NCBI RefSeq assembly: GCF_900107975.1
Contig: NZ_FNVF01000001.1
Coordinates: forward strand, 294,323-358,322
Source: Paenibacillus sp. UNC499MF
GTDB taxonomy: Bacteria; Bacillota; Bacilli; Paenibacillales; NBRC-103111
Direction of reading: 5' to 3'
Length of the DNA stretch: 64,000 bases
Shown: piece after piece, positions 1 to 8,781 of the stretch
Numbering within the stretch: the stretch's first letter is position 1
How the letters are laid out: each line of letters starts with the position of its first letter
Position numbers and translations under genes: made by a program
The notes under the pieces: generated by a model
The model's database searches: none
Seen by the model: the letters and a program-made list of their open reading frames with translations, nothing else
Told to the model about the DNA's origin: nothing

Positions 1-3
1 CGC

Positions 4-44
4 AAAGCCCGTAGAATGCCTGCAGAGGCGTTTTGCGGGCTTTT
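4..44 (+). terminator. Possible intrinsic terminator of an upstream gene
   Basis: The arm at 4-11 pairs with 36-43 (8 bp), an inner GCCT/AGGC helix lies at 18-29, and a T run follows. It would end transcription entering from outside the window. The loop between the helices is imperfect, so this is only moderately supported. Confidence 0.5.
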
Positions 45-306
45 CCAATATTATACTCACGGCAAGGGTCGGCGCCTCCCGGAGGCATTTGGGAGCGTCC
101 TGCGCTTGTGGTCGCTTTTGGGCCCCCTTTTATTGAATCTCCGCTACGCAATAACTCCGCCGCTCCGCTTTGACAGGGACGAATCTCCGCTCATAAACCC
201 GGTTCGGCCTGCATAGATTGGAAAAAGCAGCGTCTGAAACAAGAAGCGCCTGAATTTCGCCTGCGTGCTGAAAGCATGGGGCAAAGGCTGGGAGGGACGA
301 GAGAGA
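45..306. other. Non-coding stretch upstream of yqfC
   Basis: No convincing gene is seen here. A 13-nt perfect palindrome (GCCTCC-C-GGAGGC) sits at 74-86, and a candidate sporulation promoter at 192-219 is listed separately. Open frames on both strands lack ribosome binding sites and family resemblance. Confidence 0.5.
192..219 (+). promoter_or_regulatory. Candidate sigma-E-type promoter for yqfC-yqfD
   Basis: CATAAA at 192-197 and CATAGATT at 212-219, separated by 14 nt, fit the sigma-E pattern (ATA-type -35, CATACAnT-type -10) with one mismatch in the -10. The yqfC-yqfD pair belongs to the mother-cell sigma-E regulon in Bacillus subtilis, so the match is in a sensible place, about 90 nt before the yqfC start. 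Confidence 0.45.
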
Positions 307-585
307 ATGCGCCGGCTCACGCAAAAGTGGAAGCAAATGACTGCTAATATGCTCGACCTTCCGCAGGATGTCGTACAAGATATTCCCCGGATCACGATGA
401 TCGGCAACGTCCAGCTTTACGTGGAGAATCACTGCGGCGTTTTGCATTTTTCCAGTGAGATGCTGCGGCTGCAGCTTACACGGGGGAAGCTTGAGGTAAG
501 CGGTAAGGAATTGGTGATCCGCGCCATTTTAACGGAAGAAGTGCTTATCGAAGGAATTATCGCGGATATCAGATATATGCCATAA
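307..585 (+). CDS. yqfC: Sporulation protein YqfC (YabP/YqfC family)
   Basis: The product is a 92-residue protein of the YabP/YqfC family, small sporulation proteins made in the mother cell whose molecular role is poorly known. The ATG at 307 is preferred over an upstream in-frame start at 265 because GGAGGG at 291-296 lies 10 nt before it and the resulting length matches Bacillus YqfC (93 residues). The sequence begins MRRLTQKWKQ and has the family's alternating hydrophobic strands in its second half. It is followed after 25 nt by yqfD, the usual partner, and the pair probably shares the sigma-E-like promoter at 192-219. No signal peptide or membrane segment is visible. Confidence 0.85.
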   Translation: MRRLTQKWKQMTANMLDLPQDVVQDIPRITMIGNVQLYVENHCGVLHFSSEMLRLQLTRGKLEVSGKELVIRAILTEEVLIEGIIADIRYMP

Positions 586-610
586 CGGGTCCGGAAAGGG
601 GAGTTTCGGC

Positions 611-1801
611 ATGCAATCGGCGGTGTTAAAGTGGATACAGGGATATGTGAAGATCGAAGTGAAGGGCGAGAGGGCGGCAGAGTTTATCAACCGTGCACTT
701 TCCAAAGGGTTTTCGTTATGGGACATACGGGTGTCGGGAGACAGGCTGGTCGAGCTCTGCCTGCCTTGCCGGGATGCGCTGCGTCTCCGGCCGCTCTTGA
801 AAGAGACAGGCTGCCGCATGCACCCGTTGAAGCGCGAAGGGCTCCCTTTCGCAGTCCGGAAAGTGGCCAAGCGTAAAACTTTTTTGGCCGGCGGCGTTGT
901 TTTTATCGCTTCCCTGTTCATTTTGTCTTCTTTCGTATGGTCGATCAAAGTGGAAGGCAACGTGAAAATCGGGACCCAGGCTATTCTGGATGCGGCCCGT
1001 AAAGAAGGTTTGTATCTTCATCAATGGAAATACCGGATGGGCGACTCCGAAAAGCTTTCGTTCGGCCTGCAGACTCATCTGCCCGGCACATCTTGGGTCG
1101 GAGTGGAGATTAAGGGAACTCAGGTGACGATCAAAATCGTCGAAGCGGACAAGCCGGAAGAAAAACCGCTCGTCAGCCCCCGTAATCTTGTGGCGTCCAA
1201 ACACGCCGTCGTGACGGAGATCCAGGCGAAAAGAGGCCGTCCGCTTGTCCAGCCCAATGCCTATGTCCGCAAAGGGGACGTGCTTATTTCGGGTACGCTC
1301 GGCGATGAGGCGAATCAGAAAATTGTCGTAGCGGACGGATATGTGAAAGGTATGGTCTGGTACACCTCGAAAATCGAGGTGCCGATGACCCAGACGTACG
1401 AGACGTATACGGGTGATTCGAAAACGCGGAATTATATCGTGTTCGGCTCCAAAGGAGTCCAGGTAAGCGGCTACGGGAAGCTTCCGTTCGAGCATTATCA
1501 GACGATTCCGGAACAGAAAACGCTCCAGTGGCGTTCTTTTAAGCTGCCGGTGAGCTGGCTCAGCGAGAAGCTGATGGCCTCGGAAACGGTCGAGCGGAAA
1601 CTGGACCCCGCCGAAGCGAAAGCCGTAGGTTTGGAGCGGGCCCGGGCCGATCTTATAAGCGAAGCGGGGAAGGATGCGCGCATCGTAACCGAAAAAATTT
1701 TGCATGAAAAATCAGAGAATGGTAAAGTTTATATGGAAGTGCATTTTGAAGTGGAAGAATTTATCATGGAAGAGCAACCTATCGTACAGCAAGGAGAATG
1801 A
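611..1801 (+). CDS. yqfD: Sporulation membrane protein YqfD
   Basis: A 396-residue YqfD-family sporulation protein, probably anchored in the outer forespore membrane. The N-terminal 90 residues are soluble and basic; one clear membrane segment lies near residues 97-117, followed by a long extracytoplasmic domain that resembles POTRA-like beta/alpha repeats, ending in a Glu-rich tail. GGAAAGGGGAG lies 8 nt before the ATG. The length agrees with Bacillus YqfD (about 400). In Bacillus this gene is mother-cell expressed together with yqfC, as the arrangement here suggests. phoH follows after 6 nt, so read-through into the housekeeping operon is likely. Confidence 0.88.
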   Translation: MQSAVLKWIQGYVKIEVKGERAAEFINRALSKGFSLWDIRVSGDRLVELCLPCRDALRLRPLLKETGCRMHPLKREGLPFAVRKVAKRKTFLAGGVVFIASLFILSSFVWSIKVEGNVKIGTQAILDAARKEGLYLHQWKYRMGDSEKLSFGLQTHLPGTSWVGVEIKGTQVTIKIVEADKPEEKPLVSPRNLVASKHAVVTEIQAKRGRPLVQPNAYVRKGDVLISGTLGDEANQKIVVADGYVKGMVWYTSKIEVPMTQTYETYTGDSKTRNYIVFGSKGVQVSGYGKLPFEHYQTIPEQKTLQWRSFKLPVSWLSEKLMASETVERKLDPAEAKAVGLERARADLISEAGKDARIVTEKILHEKSENGKVYMEVHFEVEEFIMEEQPIVQQGE

Positions 1802-1807
1802 GGCCTT

Positions 1808-2779
1808 TTGGGAGAAAACGCTAAAACTATTAAAGTAGCACTTGCAGATACTTCGGTAGCGCAGGCCGTATTCGGTCCGCAGGACCGCTTTCTGCATCTG
1901 ATCGAGCAGGAAACGAACGCGCGTATTTTTACCCGGGACGCGGAGCTTACGATTCAGGGAGATGCGGAGGAAGTCCGCAAGCTGGAACATTTATTCGAGG
2001 TACTGCTGGAGCTGGTCCGCAACCAGTATCCGCTTTCGGAACGCGATGTGCTGTATGCCGTCGAGCTTGCCAAGCAAATGAAAGCGGATCAACTGCTGGA
2101 GCTTTTCAAAGGGGAGATTACGACTACCCACAAAGGAAAGCCCATCCGCGTTAAAACGATCGGACAAAAACAGTACGTCTCCACCATACAGAAGAAAGAC
2201 ATCGTGTTTGGAATCGGACCGGCAGGTACGGGAAAAACGTACTTGGCGGTTGTTCTTGCCGTTACGGCTTTGAAGGAAGGCAAGGTCAAGCGGATCGTGC
2301 TGACCCGGCCCGCGGTGGAAGCGGGAGAAAGCCTGGGCTTCCTGCCGGGAGACCTCCAGGAAAAGGTTGACCCCTATTTACGTCCGTTGTATGATGCTCT
2401 TAACGATGTTCTGGGGCCCGAGCAGGTCGTGAAATCGCTGGAGCGGGGGCTTATCGAGATCGCTCCGCTCGCCTATATGCGCGGCCGTACGCTCGACGAT
2501 TCTTTCATCATTTTGGATGAAGCGCAGAATACGACCCCGGAACAAATGAAAATGTTTCTGACCCGTCTCGGATTCGGTTCCAAAATGGTTGTAACGGGTG
2601 ACGTGACGCAGATCGACCTTCCCCGCGGCAAAACTTCGGGCCTGATCGAGGCGCAGCGCATTCTGAACGGCATTGAAGAAATCGGGTTCATTACTTTTGC
2701 GGAGCAGGATGTCGTCCGTCATTCCTTAGTTCAAAGAATCATCGTCGCTTATAATGAGGACTCGCTAATATCGGGTTGA
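1808..2779 (+). CDS. phoH: PhoH-like ATPase (YbeZ/PhoH)
   Basis: A cytoplasmic P-loop ATPase of the PhoH family, 323 residues. An N-terminal KH-like region (about 1-110) is followed by the ATPase core with Walker A GPAGTGKT at residues 137-144 and Walker B ending in DEAQN near residue 235. The start is TTG at 1808 with AAGGAG at 1791-1796, placing the ribosome binding site inside the end of yqfD. In many bacteria phoH sits beside ybeY, here two genes downstream, and the pair is linked to RNA handling and 16S rRNA 3'-end maturation; the exact reaction of PhoH is not settled. A second PhoH paralogue with a PIN domain lies at 39268-40599. Confidence 0.93.
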   Translation: MGENAKTIKVALADTSVAQAVFGPQDRFLHLIEQETNARIFTRDAELTIQGDAEEVRKLEHLFEVLLELVRNQYPLSERDVLYAVELAKQMKADQLLELFKGEITTTHKGKPIRVKTIGQKQYVSTIQKKDIVFGIGPAGTGKTYLAVVLAVTALKEGKVKRIVLTRPAVEAGESLGFLPGDLQEKVDPYLRPLYDALNDVLGPEQVVKSLERGLIEIAPLAYMRGRTLDDSFIILDEAQNTTPEQMKMFLTRLGFGSKMVVTGDVTQIDLPRGKTSGLIEAQRILNGIEEIGFITFAEQDVVRHSLVQRIIVAYNEDSLISG

Positions 2780-2821
2780 GTTACGGGGAACGAAGAGGCA
2801 AGAGAGGGATGACCTTCCATC

Positions 2822-5038
2822 ATGAAAAAAGAAATTGCCGTACAAGACAGGCAAGCCAATACGAAGCTAAGCGGCTGGAAAACGAGTTTTCCGGTTCGCT
2901 TGCTTCTGCTTTTCGCACTTATGCTCATTTTCTATGTCGCGTTGTTTTCCAGGCTGATTCCCCAGACGTTCGACATCAAACTGGGCGCGGTTGCGGAAAA
3001 GAACATTTACGCCCCTTTTCAGATTGAAAACTCGGTGGCGACCGAGAAGGCGAAGGAAGATGCGGCCAAGAAACTGCAGCCTGTCTATAAGATCGCCAAT
3101 TTGCGGAACGAAACCATGATCGATGCGATTTACGACCGGATTCTGCAGATCAATGCGGATCCCGACGTAAAGTTCGAAGATAAGGTAAGCGTCTATCGGA
3201 CCGTGATTCCGGCTATTATTGCGGATACGGAGAAGATGGCGATCCGTACGATAGCCGAAAGCAATTTCGGCAACGAAGCGCTAACCGACGAAATCAATTC
3301 GAAAGTCAGCGACCAGAAGTACCGGATTCCGGAAGAAATCTACTACAAATTTCCGCGTTTAACCAAGGAAGATGTAGCTGCGATGGCCCCCATTACCCGG
3401 GAAATTGTTTCCAAGCTGATGAATGACCAAATCTCGGACGCCCAAACGGCCCGCGCGAAAGTGGCGGAGCTTGTCAATTCATCCGATCTGTCCAAAAATA
3501 CGCTGCGCGAACTCGTTCAGGAGATTGCCCGGGTCGTTATTACGCCGAACAAATTTTTGGATCAGAAAGCGACGGACGATGCGAGAGGCGAAGTCCGCGA
3601 GAACGTCAAACCCGTTTACATCAATCAAGGGGATATTATCGTCAGCGAAGGCGATGTCATTACCGATGAAATTTATAAACGCTTGAAAGCGGCCGAACTC
3701 CTTAAAGAGAAAGCGAACTATTGGCCGCACTTCGGCCTCGTGCTGCTTGTGCTGCTGTTCGTTGCGATGATCTATCTGTTCGTGCGGCAGAGTACGCTTC
3801 CGATTAGGACGAACAACTCTCAGCTTCTGATGTTCGTGCTTATTATCGCGATCAACATGATCGGCATGAAAGTGGTGGCGCTTGGGCAAAATCCGGAATA
3901 TCCGTTCATCGGATATCTGGCTCCGGCGGCTGTGGGCAGCATGCTGATCACGATCCTGCTGAATTCCCAGCTCGCTTTTATCGCCAGCGTCCTGTTCAGC
4001 ATTATGTCCAGCATTATTTTCAACATGCACGGGACTCAGCTTTTCGATTACCGGTACGGGCTCGTTACACTTGTTACGTGTTTCGCTTCGGTTTTCGTTA
4101 TCCAGAAGGCCAGCCAGCGCTCGTCCATTCTGAAAGCGGGCATTCTTATCTCGTTTATCGGAATGATTACGATCGTTTCGGTGATGCTTCTCGATAACTT
4201 GACCCGCCAGGATATGCTTTATTCGCTGTCTTTTTCAGCGGCCAGCGGTATTTTGACCGCCGTGTTTGTAATCGGGCTCCTGCCCTTTTTCGAGACGGCG
4301 TTCGGGATCTTATCCCCGCTCAAGCTCGTGGAGCTTTCGAATCCGAACCATCCGCTGCTTCGCAAGCTGCTGACGGAGACACCCGGGACGTACCACCACA
4401 GCATTATGGTTGGCAATCTCGCGGAATCCGCGGCCGAATCCATCGGAGCGGACGGTCTGCTGTGCCGGGTCGGTTCTTACTACCATGACATCGGAAAAAC
4501 GAAGCGGCCGAGCTATTTTATCGAAAATCAGACGAATATCGAAAATCCGCACGACCGGATCGATCCCGCGCTGAGCAAAAGCATTATTACCGCCCATGCC
4601 CGCGACGGGGTAGAGATGCTGAGAGAATATAACATTCCGAAGCCGATCCGCGATATCGCGGAGCAGCACCACGGAACGACGCTGCTCACGTTCTTTTATC
4701 ACAAAGCGAGGAAGCTGGCCGAGGAAGAAGGCCGTGAAGTGCGCGAGGAAGATTTCCGTTACGAAGGACCCAAAGCGCAGTGCAAGGAAACGGCGGTTGT
4801 CGGAATTGCCGATTGCGTGGAAGCGGCGGTCCGGTCCCTGCGCAATCCGACCATAGAGCAGATCGATACGATGGTCCGCAAAATCATCAAATCCCGTCTG
4901 GATGACGGCCAATTTAACGATTGCGATCTGACGCTGAAAGAGCTGGACACCATCGCGAAGACGCTGAACGAATCTCTGCTGGGCATTTTTCACTCCCGGA
5001 TCGAATATCCGAGCGAGCTTCCCGCCAAAGCGAAATAA
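2822..5038 (+). CDS. pgpH: 7TM-HD c-di-AMP phosphodiesterase (PgpH/YqfF)
   Basis: A 738-residue membrane protein of the 7TMR-HD family. Members hydrolyse the second messenger cyclic di-AMP (PgpH in Listeria and Bacillus). One N-terminal membrane segment (about residues 24-44), a large extracytoplasmic domain to about 300, seven closely spaced membrane segments (about 305-480) and a C-terminal cytosolic HD domain with the metal-binding YYHDIGK motif near residue 553 are visible, plus a downstream AEQHHGT motif. It sits between phoH and ybeY exactly as in Bacillus. AGGGATGA upstream of the ATG is an acceptable ribosome binding site. Through c-di-AMP it would affect potassium and osmotic balance and cell wall growth. 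Confidence 0.93.
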   Translation: MKKEIAVQDRQANTKLSGWKTSFPVRLLLLFALMLIFYVALFSRLIPQTFDIKLGAVAEKNIYAPFQIENSVATEKAKEDAAKKLQPVYKIANLRNETMIDAIYDRILQINADPDVKFEDKVSVYRTVIPAIIADTEKMAIRTIAESNFGNEALTDEINSKVSDQKYRIPEEIYYKFPRLTKEDVAAMAPITREIVSKLMNDQISDAQTARAKVAELVNSSDLSKNTLRELVQEIARVVITPNKFLDQKATDDARGEVRENVKPVYINQGDIIVSEGDVITDEIYKRLKAAELLKEKANYWPHFGLVLLVLLFVAMIYLFVRQSTLPIRTNNSQLLMFVLIIAINMIGMKVVALGQNPEYPFIGYLAPAAVGSMLITILLNSQLAFIASVLFSIMSSIIFNMHGTQLFDYRYGLVTLVTCFASVFVIQKASQRSSILKAGILISFIGMITIVSVMLLDNLTRQDMLYSLSFSAASGILTAVFVIGLLPFFETAFGILSPLKLVELSNPNHPLLRKLLTETPGTYHHSIMVGNLAESAAESIGADGLLCRVGSYYHDIGKTKRPSYFIENQTNIENPHDRIDPALSKSIITAHARDGVEMLREYNIPKPIRDIAEQHHGTTLLTFFYHKARKLAEEEGREVREEDFRYEGPKAQCKETAVVGIADCVEAAVRSLRNPTIEQIDTMVRKIIKSRLDDGQFNDCDLTLKELDTIAKTLNESLLGIFHSRIEYPSELPAKAK

Positions 5039-5071
5039 CCATATGACCTATACATCTAGGAGGAATTAAAC

Positions 5072-5602
5072 GTGGCCCTGATTTTAGCCTGGAACGATGA
5101 GCAGGACATCCTGCCGATCTCTCCCAAATTCGCCGAGAAGCTGGAAGAACTGCTGAAGCTTGCGGGGGAAGAGGAAGGCGTCGAGGACGGGGAAGTCGCC
5201 CTGACGTTTGTAGACGACGAGACGATTCACGAGCTGAATCGTACGTACCGGAACATCGACCGTCCTACGGACGTACTGTCTTTTGCGATGCTGGAGCAGG
5301 GAGAGGACGAGCCCGCTATTCTCTACGGCGAGGAAGAGCCGGATGAAGATACGGCCGGGGACGATGCCGGCGCCGACGAAGAAGAAGGCTTTGAGGAGCC
5401 GCTCGGCGACATCGTCATCTCGGTTCCGCGGGCCGCTGCGCAGGCCGAAGAATACGGCCATTCCGTGGAGCGGGAGCTCGGATTTTTATTCGTTCACGGC
5501 TTCCTGCATCTGATCGGATACGATCACGACAACGAGGAGGCCGAACGGGAGATGTTCGCGAAGCAGGAAAAGATCCTGCAGAAAGCGGGGCTTACCCGTT
5601 GA
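5072..5602 (+). CDS. ybeY: Endoribonuclease/16S rRNA maturation factor YbeY, with acidic insert
   Basis: A 176-residue YbeY, the zinc metalloenzyme needed for 16S rRNA 3'-end maturation and ribosome quality control. The metal motif [12 protein letters not shown] is intact near the C-terminus and provides the three His ligands. The start is GTG with AGGAGG at 5058-5063. The protein is longer than the usual 150-160 residues because of a stretch of about 20 extra, mostly acidic residues around positions 85-107, just before the conserved LGDIVIS strand. The stop overlaps the dgkA start by 4 nt, implying translational coupling. Era, another 16S maturation factor, lies two genes on. Confidence 0.93.
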   Translation: MALILAWNDEQDILPISPKFAEKLEELLKLAGEEEGVEDGEVALTFVDDETIHELNRTYRNIDRPTDVLSFAMLEQGEDEPAILYGEEEPDEDTAGDDAGADEEEGFEEPLGDIVISVPRAAAQAEEYGHSVERELGFLFVHGFLHLIGYDHDNEEAEREMFAKQEKILQKAGLTR

Positions 5603-6300
5603 GTTCCTTTCAGCGTTTTTTGCGGGGCTTCCGCTTCGCATATGAAGGAATTAAATATGCTTTTGATACTCAGCGCAACATGAAATTTCATTTCGTTGTT
5701 GCCTTTCTTGTATTTCTGGCCGCCGTAATTTTGGGACTGCCGCACTGGGACGTTCTTTTCCTGCTGCTGGCAGTCGTTCTTGTCATCATGACCGAACTCA
5801 TTAACACGGCGGTGGAAAAGGCAGTGGATCTGGCGATGCCCGATCTGCACCCGCTGGCGAAAATCGCGAAGGACACGGCGGCCGGGGCCGTTCTCGTGGC
5901 TGCCCTCTTCGCGGTCGTCGTCGGCATGGTGGTGTTTTACGGCCCTGTGGACCGTATGCTCCGCAAGGCGCAGGAGGCGGCATCCGCGAACATGCCGGGC
6001 ATGATCTGGACGCTTATCGCGCTCGTCGCTCTTGTCACGATCGTAATCGAGACAAGGTTCAGCGACCGCGGCAAGTTGGTCCGGCCCAGCCTGCTTTCGG
6101 CGGTTCTGACGGCTCTTGCGACGCTGATCGCCGTGATCGCCGGCCAGACGATCGTGACGCTGCTCTCCGGCACGCTTGCCGCGCTTGCCCTGATGGTTCT
6201 GGCCGAGCGGAAGCACCGGGCGCTGCCGTCCCTGCTGCTCGGTTCCGTTATCGGGGTCGCCGTCACTCTTCTGGCCTGGCTCTGGAGAGGCTGGGGGTAG
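5599..6300 (+). CDS. dgkA: Diacylglycerol/undecaprenol kinase with extra membrane domain
   Basis: The first 120 residues match the small membrane lipid kinase DgkA; in Bacillus the enzyme phosphorylates undecaprenol and feeds cell wall carrier lipid. The catalytic signature [13 protein letters not shown] is present near residue 65, together with the usual three membrane segments. Unlike the 120-130 residue Bacillus enzyme, this one continues to 233 residues with about four more hydrophobic segments (residues 130-233) and no recognised motif. The start is TTG, overlapping the ybeY stop. The extension could be a fused membrane domain or a spacer; its role is unknown. cdd follows after 61 nt. 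Confidence 0.88.
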   Translation: MSSFQRFLRGFRFAYEGIKYAFDTQRNMKFHFVVAFLVFLAAVILGLPHWDVLFLLLAVVLVIMTELINTAVEKAVDLAMPDLHPLAKIAKDTAAGAVLVAALFAVVVGMVVFYGPVDRMLRKAQEAASANMPGMIWTLIALVALVTIVIETRFSDRGKLVRPSLLSAVLTALATLIAVIAGQTIVTLLSGTLAALALMVLAERKHRALPSLLLGSVIGVAVTLLAWLWRGWG

Positions 6301-6361
6301 ATGCTTGGCCAGCCTGTATGAATACTTTTTTTGAGGGTAAACCGAAAGGAAGAGATGCCTT

Positions 6362-6766
6362 ATGAAACCGGAAGAACTGCTGGAACATGCGCGGCAGGCA
6401 CGCCTGAAAGCGTATATCCCCTACTCGCATTTCGGGGTGGGAGCCGCTCTGCTGGATCAAGACGGTCACGTCCATCACGGCTGCAATATCGAAAATGCGG
6501 CTTACGGGCCGACGAACTGCGCCGAACGCACCGCGGTTTTCCGTGCCGTCGCCGACGGGCACAAACCGGGCTCCTTCCAATCGATGGCGGTTATCGGCGA
6601 TACGGAAGGTCCGATTTCACCATGCGGGGTATGCAGGCAGGTTCTGATCGAACTTTGCGGACCGGACATGCCCGTTATTTTAGGTAACTTAAACGGTGAC
6701 TATACGATAACGACCACGGGTGAACTGCTGCCCGGAGCATTTACGTCAAAAGATTTGCAGTCTTAG
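6362..6766 (+). CDS. cdd: Cytidine deaminase
   Basis: A 134-residue tetrameric-type cytidine deaminase that converts cytidine and deoxycytidine to uridine and deoxyuridine in pyrimidine salvage. Zinc ligands Cys53, Cys88 and Cys91 and the catalytic Glu55 are seen in the CAER and PCGVC motifs. The N-terminal substrate loop (SHFGVGAAL) and the NIENAAYG motif are intact. An AAGGAAGAG ribosome binding site precedes the ATG. Its place between dgkA and era is the same as in Bacillus. The length is standard. Confidence 0.96.
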   Translation: MKPEELLEHARQARLKAYIPYSHFGVGAALLDQDGHVHHGCNIENAAYGPTNCAERTAVFRAVADGHKPGSFQSMAVIGDTEGPISPCGVCRQVLIELCGPDMPVILGNLNGDYTITTTGELLPGAFTSKDLQS

Positions 6767-6783
6767 GAGGAACTAATTACAGC

Positions 6784-7683
6784 ATGAACAAAGAAAAATT
6801 CAAATCCGGATTCGTTTCGATTATCGGACGGCCGAACGTAGGGAAATCCACCCTGATGAACCAGGTTATCGGGCAGAAGATCGCGATTATGTCCGATAAG
6901 CCGCAGACCACGCGCAACAAAATTCACGGCGTTTATACGACCGACAATTCTCAGATTGTTTTCCTGGACACGCCGGGTATTCATAAACCGTCATCCAAGC
7001 TGGGCGATTATATGATGAAAGTCGCGCACAGCACTTTAGGCGAAGTGGATGCCATTCTTTTTCTTGCCGACGTATCGGAAGGAATCGGCGGCGGAGACCG
7101 CTATATCATCGAACAGCTGAAGAACGTTAAAACGCCGGTCATTCTCGTTTTGAACAAAATCGATCAGGTGCATCCGGAACAATTGTTCCCGATCATTACA
7201 ACCTATAAAGATTTGTACGAATTCGCGGAAATCGTTCCGGTCTCGGCTCTGCTCGGCAACAACGTAAATACGATGCTGGAGCAGGTTGTAAAATATTTGC
7301 CGGAAGGTCCGCAGTACTATCCCGCGGATCAAATCACCGATCATCCCGAACAGTTCGTTTGCGCGGAGCTTGTCCGCGAGAAAATCCTTCATATGACAAG
7401 GGAAGAAATTCCTCACTCCATCGCGGTAGCGATCGAGGATATGAAGGTTGAAAAAAACGGGGTGGTTCATATTTCAGCCGTTATTTACGTAGAGCGCGAT
7501 TCGCAGAAAGGCATTATTATCGGCAAGCAAGGCTCGCTGCTGAAAGAAATCGGCAAGCAGGCAAGACATGATATCGAAGCGCTGCTCGGCTCCAAAACGT
7601 TTCTCGAATTGTGGGTAAAAGTCAAAAAGGACTGGCGCAATCAGGAACGCGTACTGCGGGACCTGGGCTTCCGAAACGAGTAA
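6784..7683 (+). CDS. era: GTPase Era
   Basis: A 299-residue Era GTPase, which binds 16S rRNA near the anti-Shine-Dalgarno end and assists 30S subunit assembly. G1 (GRPNVGKST, residues 14-22), G3 (DTPG) and G4 (NKID) motifs are intact, and the C-terminal KH domain carries the [17 protein letters not shown] segment. GGAGGA at 6767-6772 precedes the ATG. The gene is 17 nt after cdd and within two genes of ybeY, linking two rRNA maturation factors. Nothing unusual was seen. Confidence 0.97.
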   Translation: MNKEKFKSGFVSIIGRPNVGKSTLMNQVIGQKIAIMSDKPQTTRNKIHGVYTTDNSQIVFLDTPGIHKPSSKLGDYMMKVAHSTLGEVDAILFLADVSEGIGGGDRYIIEQLKNVKTPVILVLNKIDQVHPEQLFPIITTYKDLYEFAEIVPVSALLGNNVNTMLEQVVKYLPEGPQYYPADQITDHPEQFVCAELVREKILHMTREEIPHSIAVAIEDMKVEKNGVVHISAVIYVERDSQKGIIIGKQGSLLKEIGKQARHDIEALLGSKTFLELWVKVKKDWRNQERVLRDLGFRNE

Positions 7684-7793
7684 CCGCGGGGCTTTCCCCA
7701 CCGTTCCATTAATTGCCTGACATAGTCTGCTTCAACGGGTACATCCTAAGGGTAATCATCAACACGAACATCTTACGGAGAGGATGATCCAGA

Positions 7794-7940
7794 GTGAGAG
7801 ATTTTACCTGGCACTATTTTTGGTCGACGGGGGAAGTGGACGCTTACCTGCTGTACAAAGATTTGGCGTCTGATCCCGAACTTGCAGGAGAAGAGCTGAT
7901 GGAGCAAGAGCAGGAGGCCGTGCATTCGTTTGAAGCCTGA
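7794..7940 (+). CDS. yqzL: Small YqzL-family protein
   Basis: A 48-residue open frame starting at GTG 7794, with GGAGAGGATG at 7778-7787 as ribosome binding site. The product begins MRDFTWHYFWSTGEVDAYLL, closely resembling the YqzL family (FTWKVFSQTGNIDTYLL type) encoded between era and recO in Bacillus. Position, size and sequence all fit. The function of the family is unknown; the protein is acidic, with no membrane segment. Confidence 0.85.
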   Translation: MRDFTWHYFWSTGEVDAYLLYKDLASDPELAGEELMEQEQEAVHSFEA

Positions 7941-7989
7941 GAACGCCTGGAGACTGATCCGGCGTTTCCGGAAAGGAAGCGCATGAGAG

Positions 7990-8736
7990 ATGCTGCACCG
8001 GGTGCAAGGGATTGTTCTCCGTAGCGTCGATTACGGGGAAGGGAACAAAATCATTACGATTTATACCCGTGAACTGGGCAAAGTGGGGGTGATCGCGCGC
8101 GGAGTGAAGAAGGTGAAAAGCCGGCTCGGCGCCGTCACCCAGTTGTTCACGTACGGGGACTACGTTTTTTATAGACAGGGAAAGCTCGGAACGTTGAATC
8201 ACGGGGAGATCATAGAGCCCCATCACAAATTGAGAGAAGATCTTTATAAATCTGCGTACGCCTCTTACCTGGTTGAAATGGTTGACCGGATGCTGGGAGA
8301 GGAGGATCGCAGTTTATTCTTGTTCGATCAATTGGAAGCGGGACTCATGGCCATCGAGCAGGAGAAGGACATGCAGATCGTCGCGCACGTTTTCGAGCTC
8401 AAGATGCTTGCGGCCGCCGGGTATACGCCTATTCTCGATAAATGCGCCTCGTGCGGGCGGACGGAGGAACTTTCCGCTTTCAGCGCTGCCGCGGGAGGCG
8501 CAATGTGCAGCCGCTGCAAGCATCTCGATCCTTATGCGGCCGCCGTGACGGAAAGCACGCTGAAGCTTATGCGGCTGCTGCAGCAGGTTGATCTTGCCCG
8601 GATCGGCAATGTTAACGTAAAGCCTTCTACCAAATCCCAGCTGAAGCACAGCATGAGGCTGTATATGGATGCCCACGTGGATGTCCGCTGGAAAGCCAGA
8701 AGCTTTTTGGATCAGATGGATAAGTACAATATTTAA
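7990..8736 (+). CDS. recO: DNA repair protein RecO
   Basis: A 248-residue RecO, which with RecF and RecR loads RecA onto SSB-coated single-stranded DNA. The N-terminal OB fold starts LHRVQGIVLRSVDYGEGNKI, followed by a helical domain; a four-Cys zinc site is seen in CASCGRTEELSAF and CSRC, near residues 153 and 175. AAGGAAG at 7974-7980 lies 9 nt before the ATG at 7990. In Bacillus recO is followed by glyQ, glyS and ccpN; here the next gene is ppsR, so that block is absent from this place. Confidence 0.96.
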   Translation: MLHRVQGIVLRSVDYGEGNKIITIYTRELGKVGVIARGVKKVKSRLGAVTQLFTYGDYVFYRQGKLGTLNHGEIIEPHHKLREDLYKSAYASYLVEMVDRMLGEEDRSLFLFDQLEAGLMAIEQEKDMQIVAHVFELKMLAAAGYTPILDKCASCGRTEELSAFSAAAGGAMCSRCKHLDPYAAAVTESTLKLMRLLQQVDLARIGNVNVKPSTKSQLKHSMRLYMDAHVDVRWKARSFLDQMDKYNI

Positions 8737-8746
8737 CCCGTCACGT

Positions 8747-8775
8747 TTGACAAATGTAAGCGGGTTCCTTATAGT
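8747..8775 (+). promoter_or_regulatory. Strong sigma-A promoter before ppsR
   Basis: TTGACA at 8747-8752 is perfect and TATAGT at 8770-8775 is one mismatch from consensus; the spacer is exactly 17 nt. Transcription should begin near 8782, giving a leader of about 180 nt before the ppsR ATG. It starts only 10 nt after the recO stop codon. Confidence 0.8.
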
Positions 8776-8781
8776 AAGTGA

